From JADKBO01 sp965230345 (GTDB lineage: Bacteria; Bacteroidota; Bacteroidia; Chitinophagales; Saprospiraceae), in the NCBI GenBank assembly GCA_965230345.1, contig CBDDKR010000002.1, positions 248,001 through 312,000 of the forward strand: a stretch of DNA of 64,000 nt, given 5' to 3'. Made by a program: the position numbers and the translations under genes. The notes beneath the pieces were generated by a model, which was not told the DNA's origin, did not search any database, and saw only the letters and a program-made list of their open reading frames with translations. Each line of letters begins with the position of its first letter. Position 1 is the stretch's first letter. This document shows, one piece after another, positions 1 to 8,599 of the stretch.

Positions 1-348
1 AATTATCACCAAATATGCTACAGTAATTTCATTCATAAAATCAGAGTTGACCATAATTTTATTACACCTCAATACCTATTCTCTTTTTTAAAAATGACTC
101 ATAATTTAAAATTGACTGAGGCTATGCAAAGTCAAACGAATGGTATTAGAAACCTAATAATGAGAACTTATTTGAAGCAAAACATTGTAGTCCCAATCCA
201 AAGCAATGGTGATATTGATACTGACAAACAAACAGAAATAGCCACCCATATCAGTGATTTAAGAGCCAGAGCCAAACAACTACAGGAAGAAGCCAAAGAG
301 ATACTAAACCAAGCGAAAGCTACTATTGAAAAAATGATATTGAATTAA
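1..348 (+). CDS. Type I restriction specificity subunit (HsdS-like), C-terminal end; 5' part outside the window
   Basis: The frame is open from base 1, so the gene enters from the left and the ATG at 94 is an internal Met. About 115 residues are visible. The segment reading IRVDHNFITPQYL, then GIRNLIMRTYLKQNIVVP, looks like the end of a target-recognition domain. The last 30 residues (LRARAKQLQEEAKEIL...) form the long helix that closes HsdS half-repeats and binds the methylase. HsdS gives sequence specificity to type I restriction-modification complexes; here the partner methylase would lie upstream, outside the window. The stop codon overlaps the next ATG by one base (TAATG), which suggests translational coupling to the FokI-like nuclease gene. 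It could instead be the specificity end of a fused methylase. I am fairly sure of the domain, unsure of the full architecture. Confidence 0.75.
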   Translation, partial: NYHQICYSNFIHKIRVDHNFITPQYLFSFLKMTHNLKLTEAMQSQTNGIRNLIMRTYLKQNIVVPIQSNGDIDTDKQTEIATHISDLRARAKQLQEEAKEILNQAKATIEKMILN

Positions 349-1706
349 TGATACTCAAAGACCAACATAAAAAGAAAATAACAGCTATCTGGGATAAGTA
401 CATTGCAGACAATAAAAAGGTACAAGACACCAAAGGCAATGACTTAGGAGACATTGACAATGACCGTAGAGAAGCTTCTGTTATTTTAAATGAGTATATC
501 AGCGACTACCTTAAAAACAAAATAGACCTTGGCACATTCAAAACCAATGTAGATAGCTTCAATAAGCAGAATAACCTTTGGGGTTTCACCTCTATAAAAG
601 GGCAAATGTTTTTTAATCTATTGCTCAAAACCTGCCAAACAGAAGAAGATGAACAACAACTCTCAAAACTGGTAAAGAAGAGCATTAAAATACCTGAGAA
701 TCTACAAGAGGCTACTAACAAGATAGATGCTCTATACCAACACTGTTCAGCTTTATATAATCAAGCACCTGATAAACGTAAAGTACCTAACCCAAAGTCA
801 ATTACTTATTTCTTATCCTACTTCTGGCAAATACAAGATGCCAACAAGTGGCCTATAATGTATAGCTCAATGGTGGTATCATTTACCGATATAGGTATCT
901 GGACAAACGAGCCTACACCAATGGAAGATTTTGAAAAGTTTTACAATCTTAATGAAGAGATAAAGAGCTTACTATCGGACCACACAGGCAGAGACATATC
1001 CAATTGGGATGCAGAGCATTCCTTTTGGAATTTTAGAACAGTTTCAGGATCTTCCAAGAAAACGAAAAAGGCAAAGACTGAAAATGATGAACCAAGTGGC
1101 ATTATTCAGATTGTTGACCAGAAAGTAGTCTACAAGGCTTCGTTTGATATATACGAATGGGTATTTCCTTCAGTAAGCAAAGTGGTGGAATTAGGTAAGG
1201 CTAACAACAAGTCAGCTTCGAGCAAAGGAGCAGATTTTGAGAAAGCGGTTGCCACTGTATTTCAGCAATTAGGTTTTGATGTCAATTTCTTAGGTCAAGG
1301 CAAAGGGAGAAACCCAGATGCGATTGCCACCTATCCACAAGACCAAGTATCATTTATCATTGATGCAAAAGCCTATTCAGATGGCTACAACTTAGGTGTA
1401 GATGATAGAGCATTTCGTGACTATATCAGAGATTGGTGTCCAAAATTGAAGAATCAAGGTTTATATAAGATTGGATTTATCATTGTCAGCAATTCATTCA
1501 AATCTACCTTGGATGATTTGGCTAAAGACTTGACTTGGAATACTGATATTAAACGATTTATACTGTTTGAGACAGAAGCACTCTTACACCTTTTGGCATT
1601 CAAGAACAAGCATAATTTAGAGTTATCTCAGATTATCAGTGATGTAGTAAGTATGGGAGAAGTCATAACCACACAAGACATAATTCAAAAATTTGACGAA
1701 GTATAA
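348..1706 (+). CDS. FokI-like PD-(D/E)XK nuclease protein next to Argonaute
   Basis: 452 residues. The C-terminal part (about 285-452) resembles the cleavage domain of FokI: E298 in an opening helix, then D324 in NPDA, D339-A-K341 in the DAK motif, followed at once by AYSDGYNL, close to the KAYSGGYNL stretch of FokI. All three catalytic positions are present, so the domain should be an active Mg-dependent DNase. The first ~240 residues are mixed alpha/beta, match nothing I recognise, and end in a Lys-rich linker (236-243). The gene starts inside the stop codon of the HsdS-like gene and stops 3 bases before the Argonaute start, so the three are very likely one operon. Inference: it is the effector of the Argonaute, or a restriction nuclease directed by the S subunit. 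Confidence 0.8.
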   Translation: MILKDQHKKKITAIWDKYIADNKKVQDTKGNDLGDIDNDRREASVILNEYISDYLKNKIDLGTFKTNVDSFNKQNNLWGFTSIKGQMFFNLLLKTCQTEEDEQQLSKLVKKSIKIPENLQEATNKIDALYQHCSALYNQAPDKRKVPNPKSITYFLSYFWQIQDANKWPIMYSSMVVSFTDIGIWTNEPTPMEDFEKFYNLNEEIKSLLSDHTGRDISNWDAEHSFWNFRTVSGSSKKTKKAKTENDEPSGIIQIVDQKVVYKASFDIYEWVFPSVSKVVELGKANNKSASSKGADFEKAVATVFQQLGFDVNFLGQGKGRNPDAIATYPQDQVSFIIDAKAYSDGYNLGVDDRAFRDYIRDWCPKLKNQGLYKIGFIIVSNSFKSTLDDLAKDLTWNTDIKRFILFETEALLHLLAFKNKHNLELSQIISDVVSMGEVITTQDIIQKFDEV

Positions 1707-1709
1707 TAT

Positions 1710-3740
1710 TTGAAAAACCTAACATTAAATATCATTCCTTTTAAGCACTCTTTTGAGTCCAAGACTTTTGGGTTTACCACCGAAAAACAGGAAGGCTATT
1801 TCCCTATTCATAGGGCAGATTTGCCTAATGTGATAAAAGATGAGCATTGGGGAGCATTTGATGACGTAAAGTATTTATACTCTAATTTTAAAGACACTGA
1901 AGACCACCCATATACGGCTGAGGTAGACTTCCAAACCGAAAATAAGTTTGTAAAGCATTACTACAGTCAGTTGATATTGGACTACTTCAAGGACAAAGCA
2001 GCTGCGGTAGATTACAACTTTGTAAAGGACATTGAAATATGGTTTAAGGACAATAGTCAAACCACTACCTTGTATCAAGGCTTTCAGAAGTTCACCCTAA
2101 AGGTTCACTTTTCTCGCTTAGCCAAAGGTCCAGCTCTCTTGGTATCGTATGATGGGATTTCCAGAGCAAGTGCCAAGAGCTTAGAAGAATTAGACTGGCC
2201 AACCAATGGCATAGGAAAGGTATTTTGTGAGGGCAGACTATACAAGTTCAAAAAACTACCTGATGAAGCCAAACAACAACTGGATAAAGTCTATCCATTG
2301 CTTTCTATTCCTAAACAAGTAGAATTAGGTATTGACATACAAAACAATCCATTTGAGAATAGATATAAGCCTTACAAAACAAAGATTACCCAGTTTTACA
2401 ACAAATACCTTAATACGGACACGTTTAAATCGTTGGTTCATTTAGATGATAAAGGCTTCTTAGATATTGATCACGACCAAGTACAGCGTACCAGTTTCAA
2501 TTCAAACAACTTACAGTTTGCAAACGAAACTTTCCTTGACCCTAAAAAAGGAATGAAGAAAGGCCCTTACAAGCCTTCACCTCACGCTAACGTTCGGTTT
2601 TTCTTTATCTACCATAAGCCTGATAGACAAAACTATGTAAAGCCGCTTTACAGCTACTTTACTGATGGATATAAAACCTATTTTCCTTCGCTAAAGTCCT
2701 ATATCAAACAGCCTTTTTATATAGACGAAGGCACAAGTTTAGCATTTGAAAGTCCTGATACAGCACTACACGAACTCAAGACCCATTTAATAAACTTAGA
2801 GAAGTTACCAGATACTCGCTATGTAGCAATTTATGTAAGCCCAATTCATAAGGAAGCAGAAGAGAATCATTTACTCTACCACCATATTAAAGAAGAATTG
2901 CTCAAGCATAGTATTACCTCACAAGTAATCTATAAAGAAAGCATACACGATAAATACTTTGGTGCATTCTTAGAAAACATTGCACCAGCACTATTGGCTA
3001 AAATAGACGGTATTCCTTGGCGGCTGGATAGAGACCTCAAGCCACAACTGATTGTAGGTGTAGGTGCTTTTAAATCAAATCAGCTCAACCGTAGATATGT
3101 AGGAAGTGCTTTTTGTTTCAACAACAAAGGCGAGTTCAAAGGTTTTGATTGCCTACTCGATAATGAATTAGACCTCTTAGCACAGAAGATAGAAAAGAAA
3201 ATACTCAACTTCTTTGTGGACTATGGCCAGAAAGCAGACAAGCTAATCATACACTACTACAAACCCTTTAGCACAAGAGAATTAGACCCGATTAAGAAAA
3301 CGCTAAAGAAGTTGGGCTTACGAGACATTCCAATAATAGTAGTAACCGTTAATAAAACAGAGTCAAGCGATTTTATCGCTTTTGATAGAGACAATAAGGA
3401 GTTGATGCCAGTAAGTGGTACATACTTGGAAATAATGAGAGGGAAGTATCTGTTGTTCAATAATTCGAGACACAATCCTGAACTACCCAATCCAAGAATC
3501 AATCATTTTCCAGTAAAGCTGTCGCTTTTCTGTACAGATGAGGATTACTTTGCCAATAGGCAAAATGTAAATGAAGTAATAGACCAGGTATATCAGTTTA
3601 GCCGTATGTATTGGAAATCCGTAAGGCAACAGAACCTACCTGTAACAATAAAATACCCAGAGATGGTAGCTCAAATATTCCCCTTCTTCGAAGGCGATAA
3701 AATACCAGACTTTGGAAAAAATAATTTGTGGTTTTTATGA
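1710..3740 (+). CDS. Prokaryotic Argonaute with catalytically dead PIWI domain
   Basis: 676 residues from a TTG start 3 bases after the nuclease gene. MID domain about 290-440: SQVIYKESI (404-412) and NIAPALLAKIDGIPWRLD (423-440), the usual 5'-phosphate-pocket region and the NI...K.GG.PW signature. PIWI domain about 445-676, with QVYQFSRMYWKSV, LPVTIKYPEMVA and the C-terminal NNLWFL typical of Argonautes. The first catalytic Asp is replaced by Gly (G452 in IVGVGAF), and the RDG stretch of the third is replaced by HYYKP (515-519), so guided slicing is not expected. The ~290 N-terminal residues would form the N/linker lobe that short Argonautes carry as a separate APAZ protein; I see no clear PAZ domain. 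Family knowledge: inactive Argonautes sense invader nucleic acid and switch on a partner effector. Here the obvious partner is the FokI-like protein. Confidence 0.85.
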   Translation: MKNLTLNIIPFKHSFESKTFGFTTEKQEGYFPIHRADLPNVIKDEHWGAFDDVKYLYSNFKDTEDHPYTAEVDFQTENKFVKHYYSQLILDYFKDKAAAVDYNFVKDIEIWFKDNSQTTTLYQGFQKFTLKVHFSRLAKGPALLVSYDGISRASAKSLEELDWPTNGIGKVFCEGRLYKFKKLPDEAKQQLDKVYPLLSIPKQVELGIDIQNNPFENRYKPYKTKITQFYNKYLNTDTFKSLVHLDDKGFLDIDHDQVQRTSFNSNNLQFANETFLDPKKGMKKGPYKPSPHANVRFFFIYHKPDRQNYVKPLYSYFTDGYKTYFPSLKSYIKQPFYIDEGTSLAFESPDTALHELKTHLINLEKLPDTRYVAIYVSPIHKEAEENHLLYHHIKEELLKHSITSQVIYKESIHDKYFGAFLENIAPALLAKIDGIPWRLDRDLKPQLIVGVGAFKSNQLNRRYVGSAFCFNNKGEFKGFDCLLDNELDLLAQKIEKKILNFFVDYGQKADKLIIHYYKPFSTRELDPIKKTLKKLGLRDIPIIVVTVNKTESSDFIAFDRDNKELMPVSGTYLEIMRGKYLLFNNSRHNPELPNPRINHFPVKLSLFCTDEDYFANRQNVNEVIDQVYQFSRMYWKSVRQQNLPVTIKYPEMVAQIFPFFEGDKIPDFGKNNLWFL

Positions 3741-4147
3741 TGAACAGAGCAGAAGAAATACTGAATATAAAAGAGGTTAAACCTACAGCTGTAAGAATAT
3801 TGGTGCTTAGGTATTTGTTAGAACATAAAAAAGCTCAGTCCCTAAAAGACATTGAAGAAGGTTTATTATATACTGACAGAAGTTCCATTTTTAGGTCACT
3901 CAAAACATTTGAGGAAAACAAAGTAATTCACAGTATTGAGGATGGCTCGGGGATGGTCAAATATGCTGTATGTGCTGAAGGATGCAACTGCGACCCAAAG
4001 GACTTACACTATCATTTTTATTGTACCAAATGTGGGTTAACATATTGCCTTTTAGACAATCCAATCCCTATTATTCAGTTACCAAGCAAGTTTAAAATGC
4101 AACAGGCGAATATGGTAGTAAAAGGGCTTTGCGATAAGTGTAGCTAA
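3737..4147 (+). CDS. Fur/Zur-family metal-dependent repressor
   Basis: 136 residues from ATG 3737, which overlaps the Argonaute stop (ATGA); a GTG at 3728 or a second ATG at 3740 are alternatives. Winged-helix DNA-binding half (about 10-75: LKDIEEGLL...RSSIFRSLKTFEENKVI) and a C-terminal metal-binding half with HYHFYCTKCGLTYC and a closing CDKC, two Cys pairs that bind structural zinc in Fur-family proteins. Bacteroidota Zur proteins look like this. The palindrome TGCAA-N5-TTGCA just downstream, before the TonB receptor, is a probable operator. Although the gene overlaps the defence operon, its job fits the metal genes that follow, so it probably belongs to them by function and to the upstream genes only by read-through. 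Confidence 0.85.
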   Translation: MMNRAEEILNIKEVKPTAVRILVLRYLLEHKKAQSLKDIEEGLLYTDRSSIFRSLKTFEENKVIHSIEDGSGMVKYAVCAEGCNCDPKDLHYHFYCTKCGLTYCLLDNPIPIIQLPSKFKMQQANMVVKGLCDKCS

Positions 4148-4151
4148 TCTT

Positions 4152-4186
4152 TGCAATCGAGTTGCAGCACATTCATTTTAGCTTTG
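4152..4186 (+). promoter_or_regulatory. Zur/Fur-type operator and promoter of the TonB receptor
   Basis: 4152-4166 reads TGCAATCGAGTTGCA, a perfect TGCAA-N5-TTGCA inverted repeat. The same core is found at 52186-52200, 55527-55541 and 55565-55579, next to a second Fur-family gene. TAGCTTTG at 4179-4186 fits the Bacteroidota -7 element TAnnTTTG; the operator lies where the -33 element would be. Binding of the metal-loaded repressor would block transcription of the receptor at 4214. Confidence 0.65.
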
Positions 4187-4213
4187 TGTCATTATTGATA
4201 TAAAAGCATAATT

Positions 4214-6421
4214 ATGATAAAAACTGCATTTGGGTTACTTACCTTCATTTCTTTTTTCACCTACAGTGTATCGGCTCAAACGGTAGATATATCCATTAAA
4301 TTATTAGATAGTGACAATCAAGAACCCCTAATTGGTGCTACCATTCAAATAGAAGAACTGAAACAAGGTACAGTTACAGATATTGATGGGATTGGCAAAT
4401 TCCAAAATATTGCGGTTGGCACATATCGCTTTGAGTTTTCATATTTAGGCTATGAAAGACGAGATACTATACTTACAGTAAATGATAGTAACACCTTTTT
4501 TACCTTCAACTTAGAAAGTGCCAATCAAGAATTAGGTGCAGTTACTATTAAGTCAACCAGAAGCACCCGTACAATCAAAAATATTCCTACACGTGTGGAA
4601 TTTATTGGTGGCGAAGAACTGGAAGAAAAAGCAATAATGAATGCTTCAAATATCTCTATGGTTTTAAGAGAAAGTACAGGTATTCAAATTCAGCAAACCT
4701 CGCTAAGTAGTGGTAACAGAAGTATTAGAATACAGGGATTGGATGGCAGATATACACAATTACTAAAAGATGGTTTTCCCTTATATGGCGGTTTTTCTGG
4801 AGGATTAAGCATTATGCAAATACCACCTTTAGACTTAGCTCAGTTTGAGATAATAAAAGGAAGTTCTTCTACCCTTTATGGTGGTGGTGCAATAGCCGGC
4901 TTAGTAAATATGGTATCTAAAAGACCAGAAGAAGATCCTGAATTAAACATACTTCTTGCTCAAACACATACAGGAGGAAGTACAGGGAATATTTTTTACA
5001 GTAAGCGAAAAGAAAAGTTAGGATTTACAATCTATGGTGCAGCAAATTATAACTCACCTTACAATCCTGATGAAGATGAATTTACCAATATCCCAAAAAC
5101 AACGTCATTTTCGTTAAATCCAAAATTATTTTATTATCCAAAAGAAAACACTACCATTTGGTTAGGCTTAAACGCTACAACAGATAATCGAGAAGGTGGA
5201 GATATTAATGTAGTTAAAAATGGTACTGATGCTAATCATACATACTTTGAAAACAATACTTCAAACAGAGTTAGTACTCAATTTGCTTATGAATCGAAGT
5301 TGGCAAATAATCAGAGCATAGAAGTTAAAAATAGTGTAGGTTTCTTTAGCCGTAAAATTGACATACCTAATTATAGTTTTGATGGTGACGAAACAAATAC
5401 ATTCACAGAATTTAACTATGCCAAAAATGGCAAAAAATCAGATTGGATAGTAGGAGCAAATCTATACACTAATTCCTTTAAAGAGAATACCGATAGCACC
5501 CCACGTAATATGAAGCAAACCACCATAGGTGTTTTTGCAAATAATACAACCGACCTTACCGACAAACTAATATTAGAAACAGGTTTTAGAACGGATTATT
5601 CTGTTGATTGGGGTGTATTCCCTTTGCCAAGAGTGTCATTGCTTTGGAAAGCAAACAATAAATTTTCAACTCGCATAGGTGGTGGTTTAGGATATAAAAT
5701 ACCAGATATTTTTACAGAAGAAGCAGCTACATTAAACTTTCGTTATGTTCAGCCAATAAATGCAGATAACTTAGATGCTGAAAACTCTTTTGGAGCAAAC
5801 CTTGACTTAAACTATAGAACCGCACTAACCGACCAAATCTTTTTCTCTATCAATCAATTATTCTATTTGACAGAAATCTCAAATGCCTTGCTCTTAGAAA
5901 ATATATCACCAACTGAATATCGTTTTAGTAATGCACCTGAAAATATTCAAAGCCTTGGGGCAGAAACAAATATAAAATTGTCATATAAGGACTTTAGGTG
6001 GTTTATAAATTATGCCTATATCGATACAAGATTAAAATATCTACAAGGCAATCCGCAAAAACCATTGACCCCAAAACACAATGCAGGTACAGTCTTAATG
6101 TATGAGAATGAGGATTGGCGGATAGGATATGAAGTATATTATACTGGAAAACAAAACCTTTCTAACGGTACACAATCCACCGATTTTACAACTATGGGAT
6201 TATTGGTTCAGAAACATTTCAAGTGGGGCAGTCCTTATATCAATTTTGAAAACTTTACAGATAGACGACAAAACAGATATTCACCAGAAGTATTAGGAAC
6301 AACCCAAAACCCAATATTCCCAGAAATTTATGCACCTACTGATGGCTTTGTTTTTACCGTAGGTATAAATATTAAACCCTTTGGAAGAGAAGAGTGTGAT
6401 GATGAGTGTCACAAGGACTAA
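4214..6421 (+). CDS. TonB-dependent outer-membrane receptor, probably for metal or metallophore
   Basis: 735 residues. Signal peptide 1-21 ending VSAQ; carboxypeptidase-regulatory-like beta domain about 25-105; plug domain about 115-225 (RIQGLDGRYTQLLKDGFPL, then IIKGSSSTLYGGGAIAGLVNM); 22-strand barrel to the end. These receptors use TonB/ExbBD energy to import bound ligands. An odd C-terminal tail, REECDDECHKD, follows the last strand and is rich in metal ligands. A Fur-family gene and operator lie just upstream and a membrane methyltransferase and CDF transporter follow closely, so zinc or another transition metal is the likely cargo; the ligand itself cannot be read from the sequence. Confidence 0.85.
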   Translation: MIKTAFGLLTFISFFTYSVSAQTVDISIKLLDSDNQEPLIGATIQIEELKQGTVTDIDGIGKFQNIAVGTYRFEFSYLGYERRDTILTVNDSNTFFTFNLESANQELGAVTIKSTRSTRTIKNIPTRVEFIGGEELEEKAIMNASNISMVLRESTGIQIQQTSLSSGNRSIRIQGLDGRYTQLLKDGFPLYGGFSGGLSIMQIPPLDLAQFEIIKGSSSTLYGGGAIAGLVNMVSKRPEEDPELNILLAQTHTGGSTGNIFYSKRKEKLGFTIYGAANYNSPYNPDEDEFTNIPKTTSFSLNPKLFYYPKENTTIWLGLNATTDNREGGDINVVKNGTDANHTYFENNTSNRVSTQFAYESKLANNQSIEVKNSVGFFSRKIDIPNYSFDGDETNTFTEFNYAKNGKKSDWIVGANLYTNSFKENTDSTPRNMKQTTIGVFANNTTDLTDKLILETGFRTDYSVDWGVFPLPRVSLLWKANNKFSTRIGGGLGYKIPDIFTEEAATLNFRYVQPINADNLDAENSFGANLDLNYRTALTDQIFFSINQLFYLTEISNALLLENISPTEYRFSNAPENIQSLGAETNIKLSYKDFRWFINYAYIDTRLKYLQGNPQKPLTPKHNAGTVLMYENEDWRIGYEVYYTGKQNLSNGTQSTDFTTMGLLVQKHFKWGSPYINFENFTDRRQNRYSPEVLGTTQNPIFPEIYAPTDGFVFTVGINIKPFGREECDDECHKD

Positions 6422-6433
6422 ATTAATTTTACT

Positions 6434-7018
6434 ATGTACTTATTTATATATTTTATCGCTTATTTTCTCTTAGTATTTGTTCTAAGGTCGTTTCTACTTT
6501 GGAAAAAAACCAAAGTCAATCCACTTACCTTTAACAAAGGTGATAATGCTCACGGCTACAATGGAAAAGTTTTTGGCATTATTTCTATTATTGAGTTAAT
6601 AGTAGTATCTATTTATGCCTTTATTCCAAATTGGCACAAGTTTTTATTGCCGTTTTGGTATTTAGAAAATGACACCTTGGTTTATATAGGTTGGGCATTA
6701 CTAATCCTGTCCTTACTATTTGTATGGTTTGCTCAGTCCAATATGAGAGAATCTTGGCGTATCGGTATAGATGAAGAGAATAAGACAGAGTTGGTAACCA
6801 ATGGTTTTTTTGCTATTTCTCGTAATCCTATTTTCTTAGGTATTATGATTGCCAACATTGGGTTATTCTTAGTTCTTCCAAATGCTTTTACCTTACTAAT
6901 TATAGCACTTTCCACCGTTAGTATCAATACACAGATTAGATTAGAAGAAGAATTTCTTGAACAAGAGTTTGGAGAGCAATATATTGAATATAAAAAGAAG
7001 GTTAGAAGGTGGCTGTAA
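6434..7018 (+). CDS. Isoprenylcysteine/phospholipid methyltransferase-like membrane protein
   Basis: 194 residues with about five hydrophobic segments. The C-terminal half has the ICMT/PEMT signature: LVTNGFFAISRNPIFLG, where the Arg-Asn-Pro turn precedes a membrane helix, and EEEFLEQEFGEQYIEYKKKVRRW near the end, where the Glu and Tyr residues help bind S-adenosylmethionine. Bacterial members methylate unknown lipid or small-molecule substrates and often stand beside metal-resistance genes. It starts 12 bases after the TonB receptor and is followed 11 bases later by the CDF gene, so the three are likely co-transcribed. The substrate is unknown. Confidence 0.75.
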   Translation: MYLFIYFIAYFLLVFVLRSFLLWKKTKVNPLTFNKGDNAHGYNGKVFGIISIIELIVVSIYAFIPNWHKFLLPFWYLENDTLVYIGWALLILSLLFVWFAQSNMRESWRIGIDEENKTELVTNGFFAISRNPIFLGIMIANIGLFLVLPNAFTLLIIALSTVSINTQIRLEEEFLEQEFGEQYIEYKKKVRRWL

Positions 7019-7029
7019 CTAAAAACATA

Positions 7030-7824
7030 ATGTATAAATCAACATTTCATATAAAAAAAATGGACTGTTCTTCGGAAGAAAATTTAATCCGAATGAAGCT
7101 CTCAAGCATACCAAGTATTAAACATTTAGATTTTGATATTCCTAAGCGACAGTTAACTATTTTCCATACCAAACCAGATAGTGAGATAGAAAACAAAATA
7201 CACGAACTAAATCTATCAAGTGAATTACTGAATACCACAGAAACCAATCAATCAGAATTAAATGAAAACACCAATCAAAGCAAATTGCTTTGGGCAGTTC
7301 TGATCATTAACTTTTCCTTTTTTCTTATAGAAATTACAACAGGTATTGTTTCTAAGTCAATGGGCTTAGTAGCCGATAGTTTAGATATGCTTGCTGATGC
7401 ATTCGTTTATGGCATTAGTTTGTTAGCAGTAGGTGGTACTATTTCACGTAAAAAGAGTATTGCTAATATTGCAGGTATATTTCAAATAGTTTTAGCCTGT
7501 ATAGGTTTTATAGAAATAGTAAGAAGATTTATCTCTGGTGAGCAACTTCCAGAATTTGGTACTATGATTATTGTTTCAGTATTAGCGTTATTAGCAAATG
7601 CATACTGTCTGTATCTATTACAAAAATCTAAATCCAAAGAAGAAGCACATATGCAAGCAAGTATGATTTTTACTTCTAATGACATTATTATCAACTTTGG
7701 AGTAATTATAGCTGGTGTTTTAGTCTACATTACTGATACTCGTTTTCCTGACTTGATAGTTGGTGGTATTGTCTTTATTTTAGTCTTACAAGGGGCATTA
7801 AGAATATTGAAACTGAGTAAATAG
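7030..7824 (+). CDS. Cation diffusion facilitator-like transporter with N-terminal HMA-like domain
   Basis: 264 residues from ATG 7030; the GTG at 7009 overlaps the upstream gene and is less likely. The first ~65 residues resemble a heavy-metal-associated domain with a single-Cys loop (KKMDCSSEE). Six membrane segments follow (about 85-260). Membrane helix 2 carries DSLDMLADAF, i.e. D-x3-D in place of the usual H-x3-D of zinc exporters. Helix 5 reads FTSNDIIIN, where the first ligand is lost and only Asp/Asn remain. The cytoplasmic C-terminal domain of typical CDF proteins is absent. Such short forms are found in metal islands of Bacteroidota. Ion and direction of transport are uncertain. Confidence 0.75.
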   Translation: MYKSTFHIKKMDCSSEENLIRMKLSSIPSIKHLDFDIPKRQLTIFHTKPDSEIENKIHELNLSSELLNTTETNQSELNENTNQSKLLWAVLIINFSFFLIEITTGIVSKSMGLVADSLDMLADAFVYGISLLAVGGTISRKKSIANIAGIFQIVLACIGFIEIVRRFISGEQLPEFGTMIIVSVLALLANAYCLYLLQKSKSKEEAHMQASMIFTSNDIIINFGVIIAGVLVYITDTRFPDLIVGGIVFILVLQGALRILKLSK

Positions 7825-7937
7825 TAACAGCCCCACCCAAGCCACCGCACAAACACGGCTTATGTAGTGAGCCAACCCACAAAGCCAACCCAATTCACTA
7901 CATTCTATGGTACTGCCGCCATTTTTAACTGTCATAC

Positions 7938-8055
7938 TTTTTGTGTGGTGTGAGCCACCCTTTCAGCACATTGCTTTTAATTGGTAAAGCATTATTTTTT
8001 TAGAGGTACAATTTAAAAGCAAAGAGCTGAGCCACCCCTTCACACCAAACAAAAA
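7938..8055. repeat. Nested imperfect inverted repeat
   Basis: Outer arms 7938-7953 (TTTTTGTGTGGTGTGA) and 8040-8055 (TCACACCAAACAAAAA) pair at 15 of 16 positions. Inside them TTGCTTTTAATTG (7971-7983) pairs, with one bulged base, with CAATTTAAAAGCAA (8009-8022). GCCACCC follows the left arm and precedes the right arm as a direct repeat. The whole could fold into a long cruciform. Confidence 0.65.
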
Positions 8056-8121
8056 GACCGCTACATTCCAACCACCACCACCATTTCGCTTATGCCAGTA
8101 TAAAAATGTCGGAAGCATACA

Positions 8122-8210
8122 TTAACATAATGTGGCATTATAGTACTTTATCCCCTCGCTTATAGGCGACTATGCCAACCCTATAAAGTCCTATAATAAC
8201 ATTATGTTAA
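8122..8210. repeat. Long imperfect inverted repeat
   Basis: Left arm 8122-8151 starts TTAACATAATGT and ends ATTATAGTACTTTAT. Right arm 8183-8210 is nearly its reverse complement (ATAAAGTCCTATAAT then ACATTATGTTAA), with one mismatch and a small bulge. The 31-base loop contains CTCGCTTATAGGCGAC. Both ends keep a perfect 12-bp match, so this looks like a maintained site, not chance. Confidence 0.65.
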
Positions 8211-8387
8211 GTAGCCTGCACCATAGCTGTCCTTATCAGTCCAGAGCCGTGATTTCAGCCAACGCTACCCACCCAAAATCCGTCAATTCCCCACCACCCT
8301 TTTCAGCGGTCAGAAAAAAAATAAACTATGAGTAGTTCTCGGCTTTAAGTAGGTGCATTCCATTCAGTCAGTCGTTCCTCATTCCTT

Positions 8388-8599
8388 CATTTCATTTACC
8401 CACTACAGCCTAAATAGCAAGCAAGAGTAGTTCCTACATTTCATTCCACGAAAGCAAACCCCCCATTTCATTACGCAATCCGTATGCTTAACCCAAGCGA
8501 ATAAACTTTGCAGTTATGTAAAGTTTGCAAAGTTTGCAATCCTGCAAAGCATACAGGAATCCTTCATTCCATAGCCAACGCCATTCGTTACATTTCATT
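8388..8599 (+). repeat. Four direct copies of CATTTCATT
   Basis: Copies at 8388-8396, 8437-8445, 8464-8472 and 8591-8599, all on one strand, each followed by TA or CC. Spacing is irregular (49, 27 and 127 bases), so they are not classical iterons or a CRISPR. Confidence 0.5.

Noticed and set aside
94..96. ATG as start of the first gene
   Set aside because: The frame is open to base 1 and the upstream codons continue the target-recognition domain.
1710..3740. Catalytically active, slicing Argonaute
   Set aside because: At least two of the four catalytic positions are replaced (Gly for the first Asp, HYYKP at the third).
8388..8599. CRISPR-like or iteron array
   Set aside because: Only four 9-base copies with irregular spacing, no constant spacer length and no cas or rep gene nearby.
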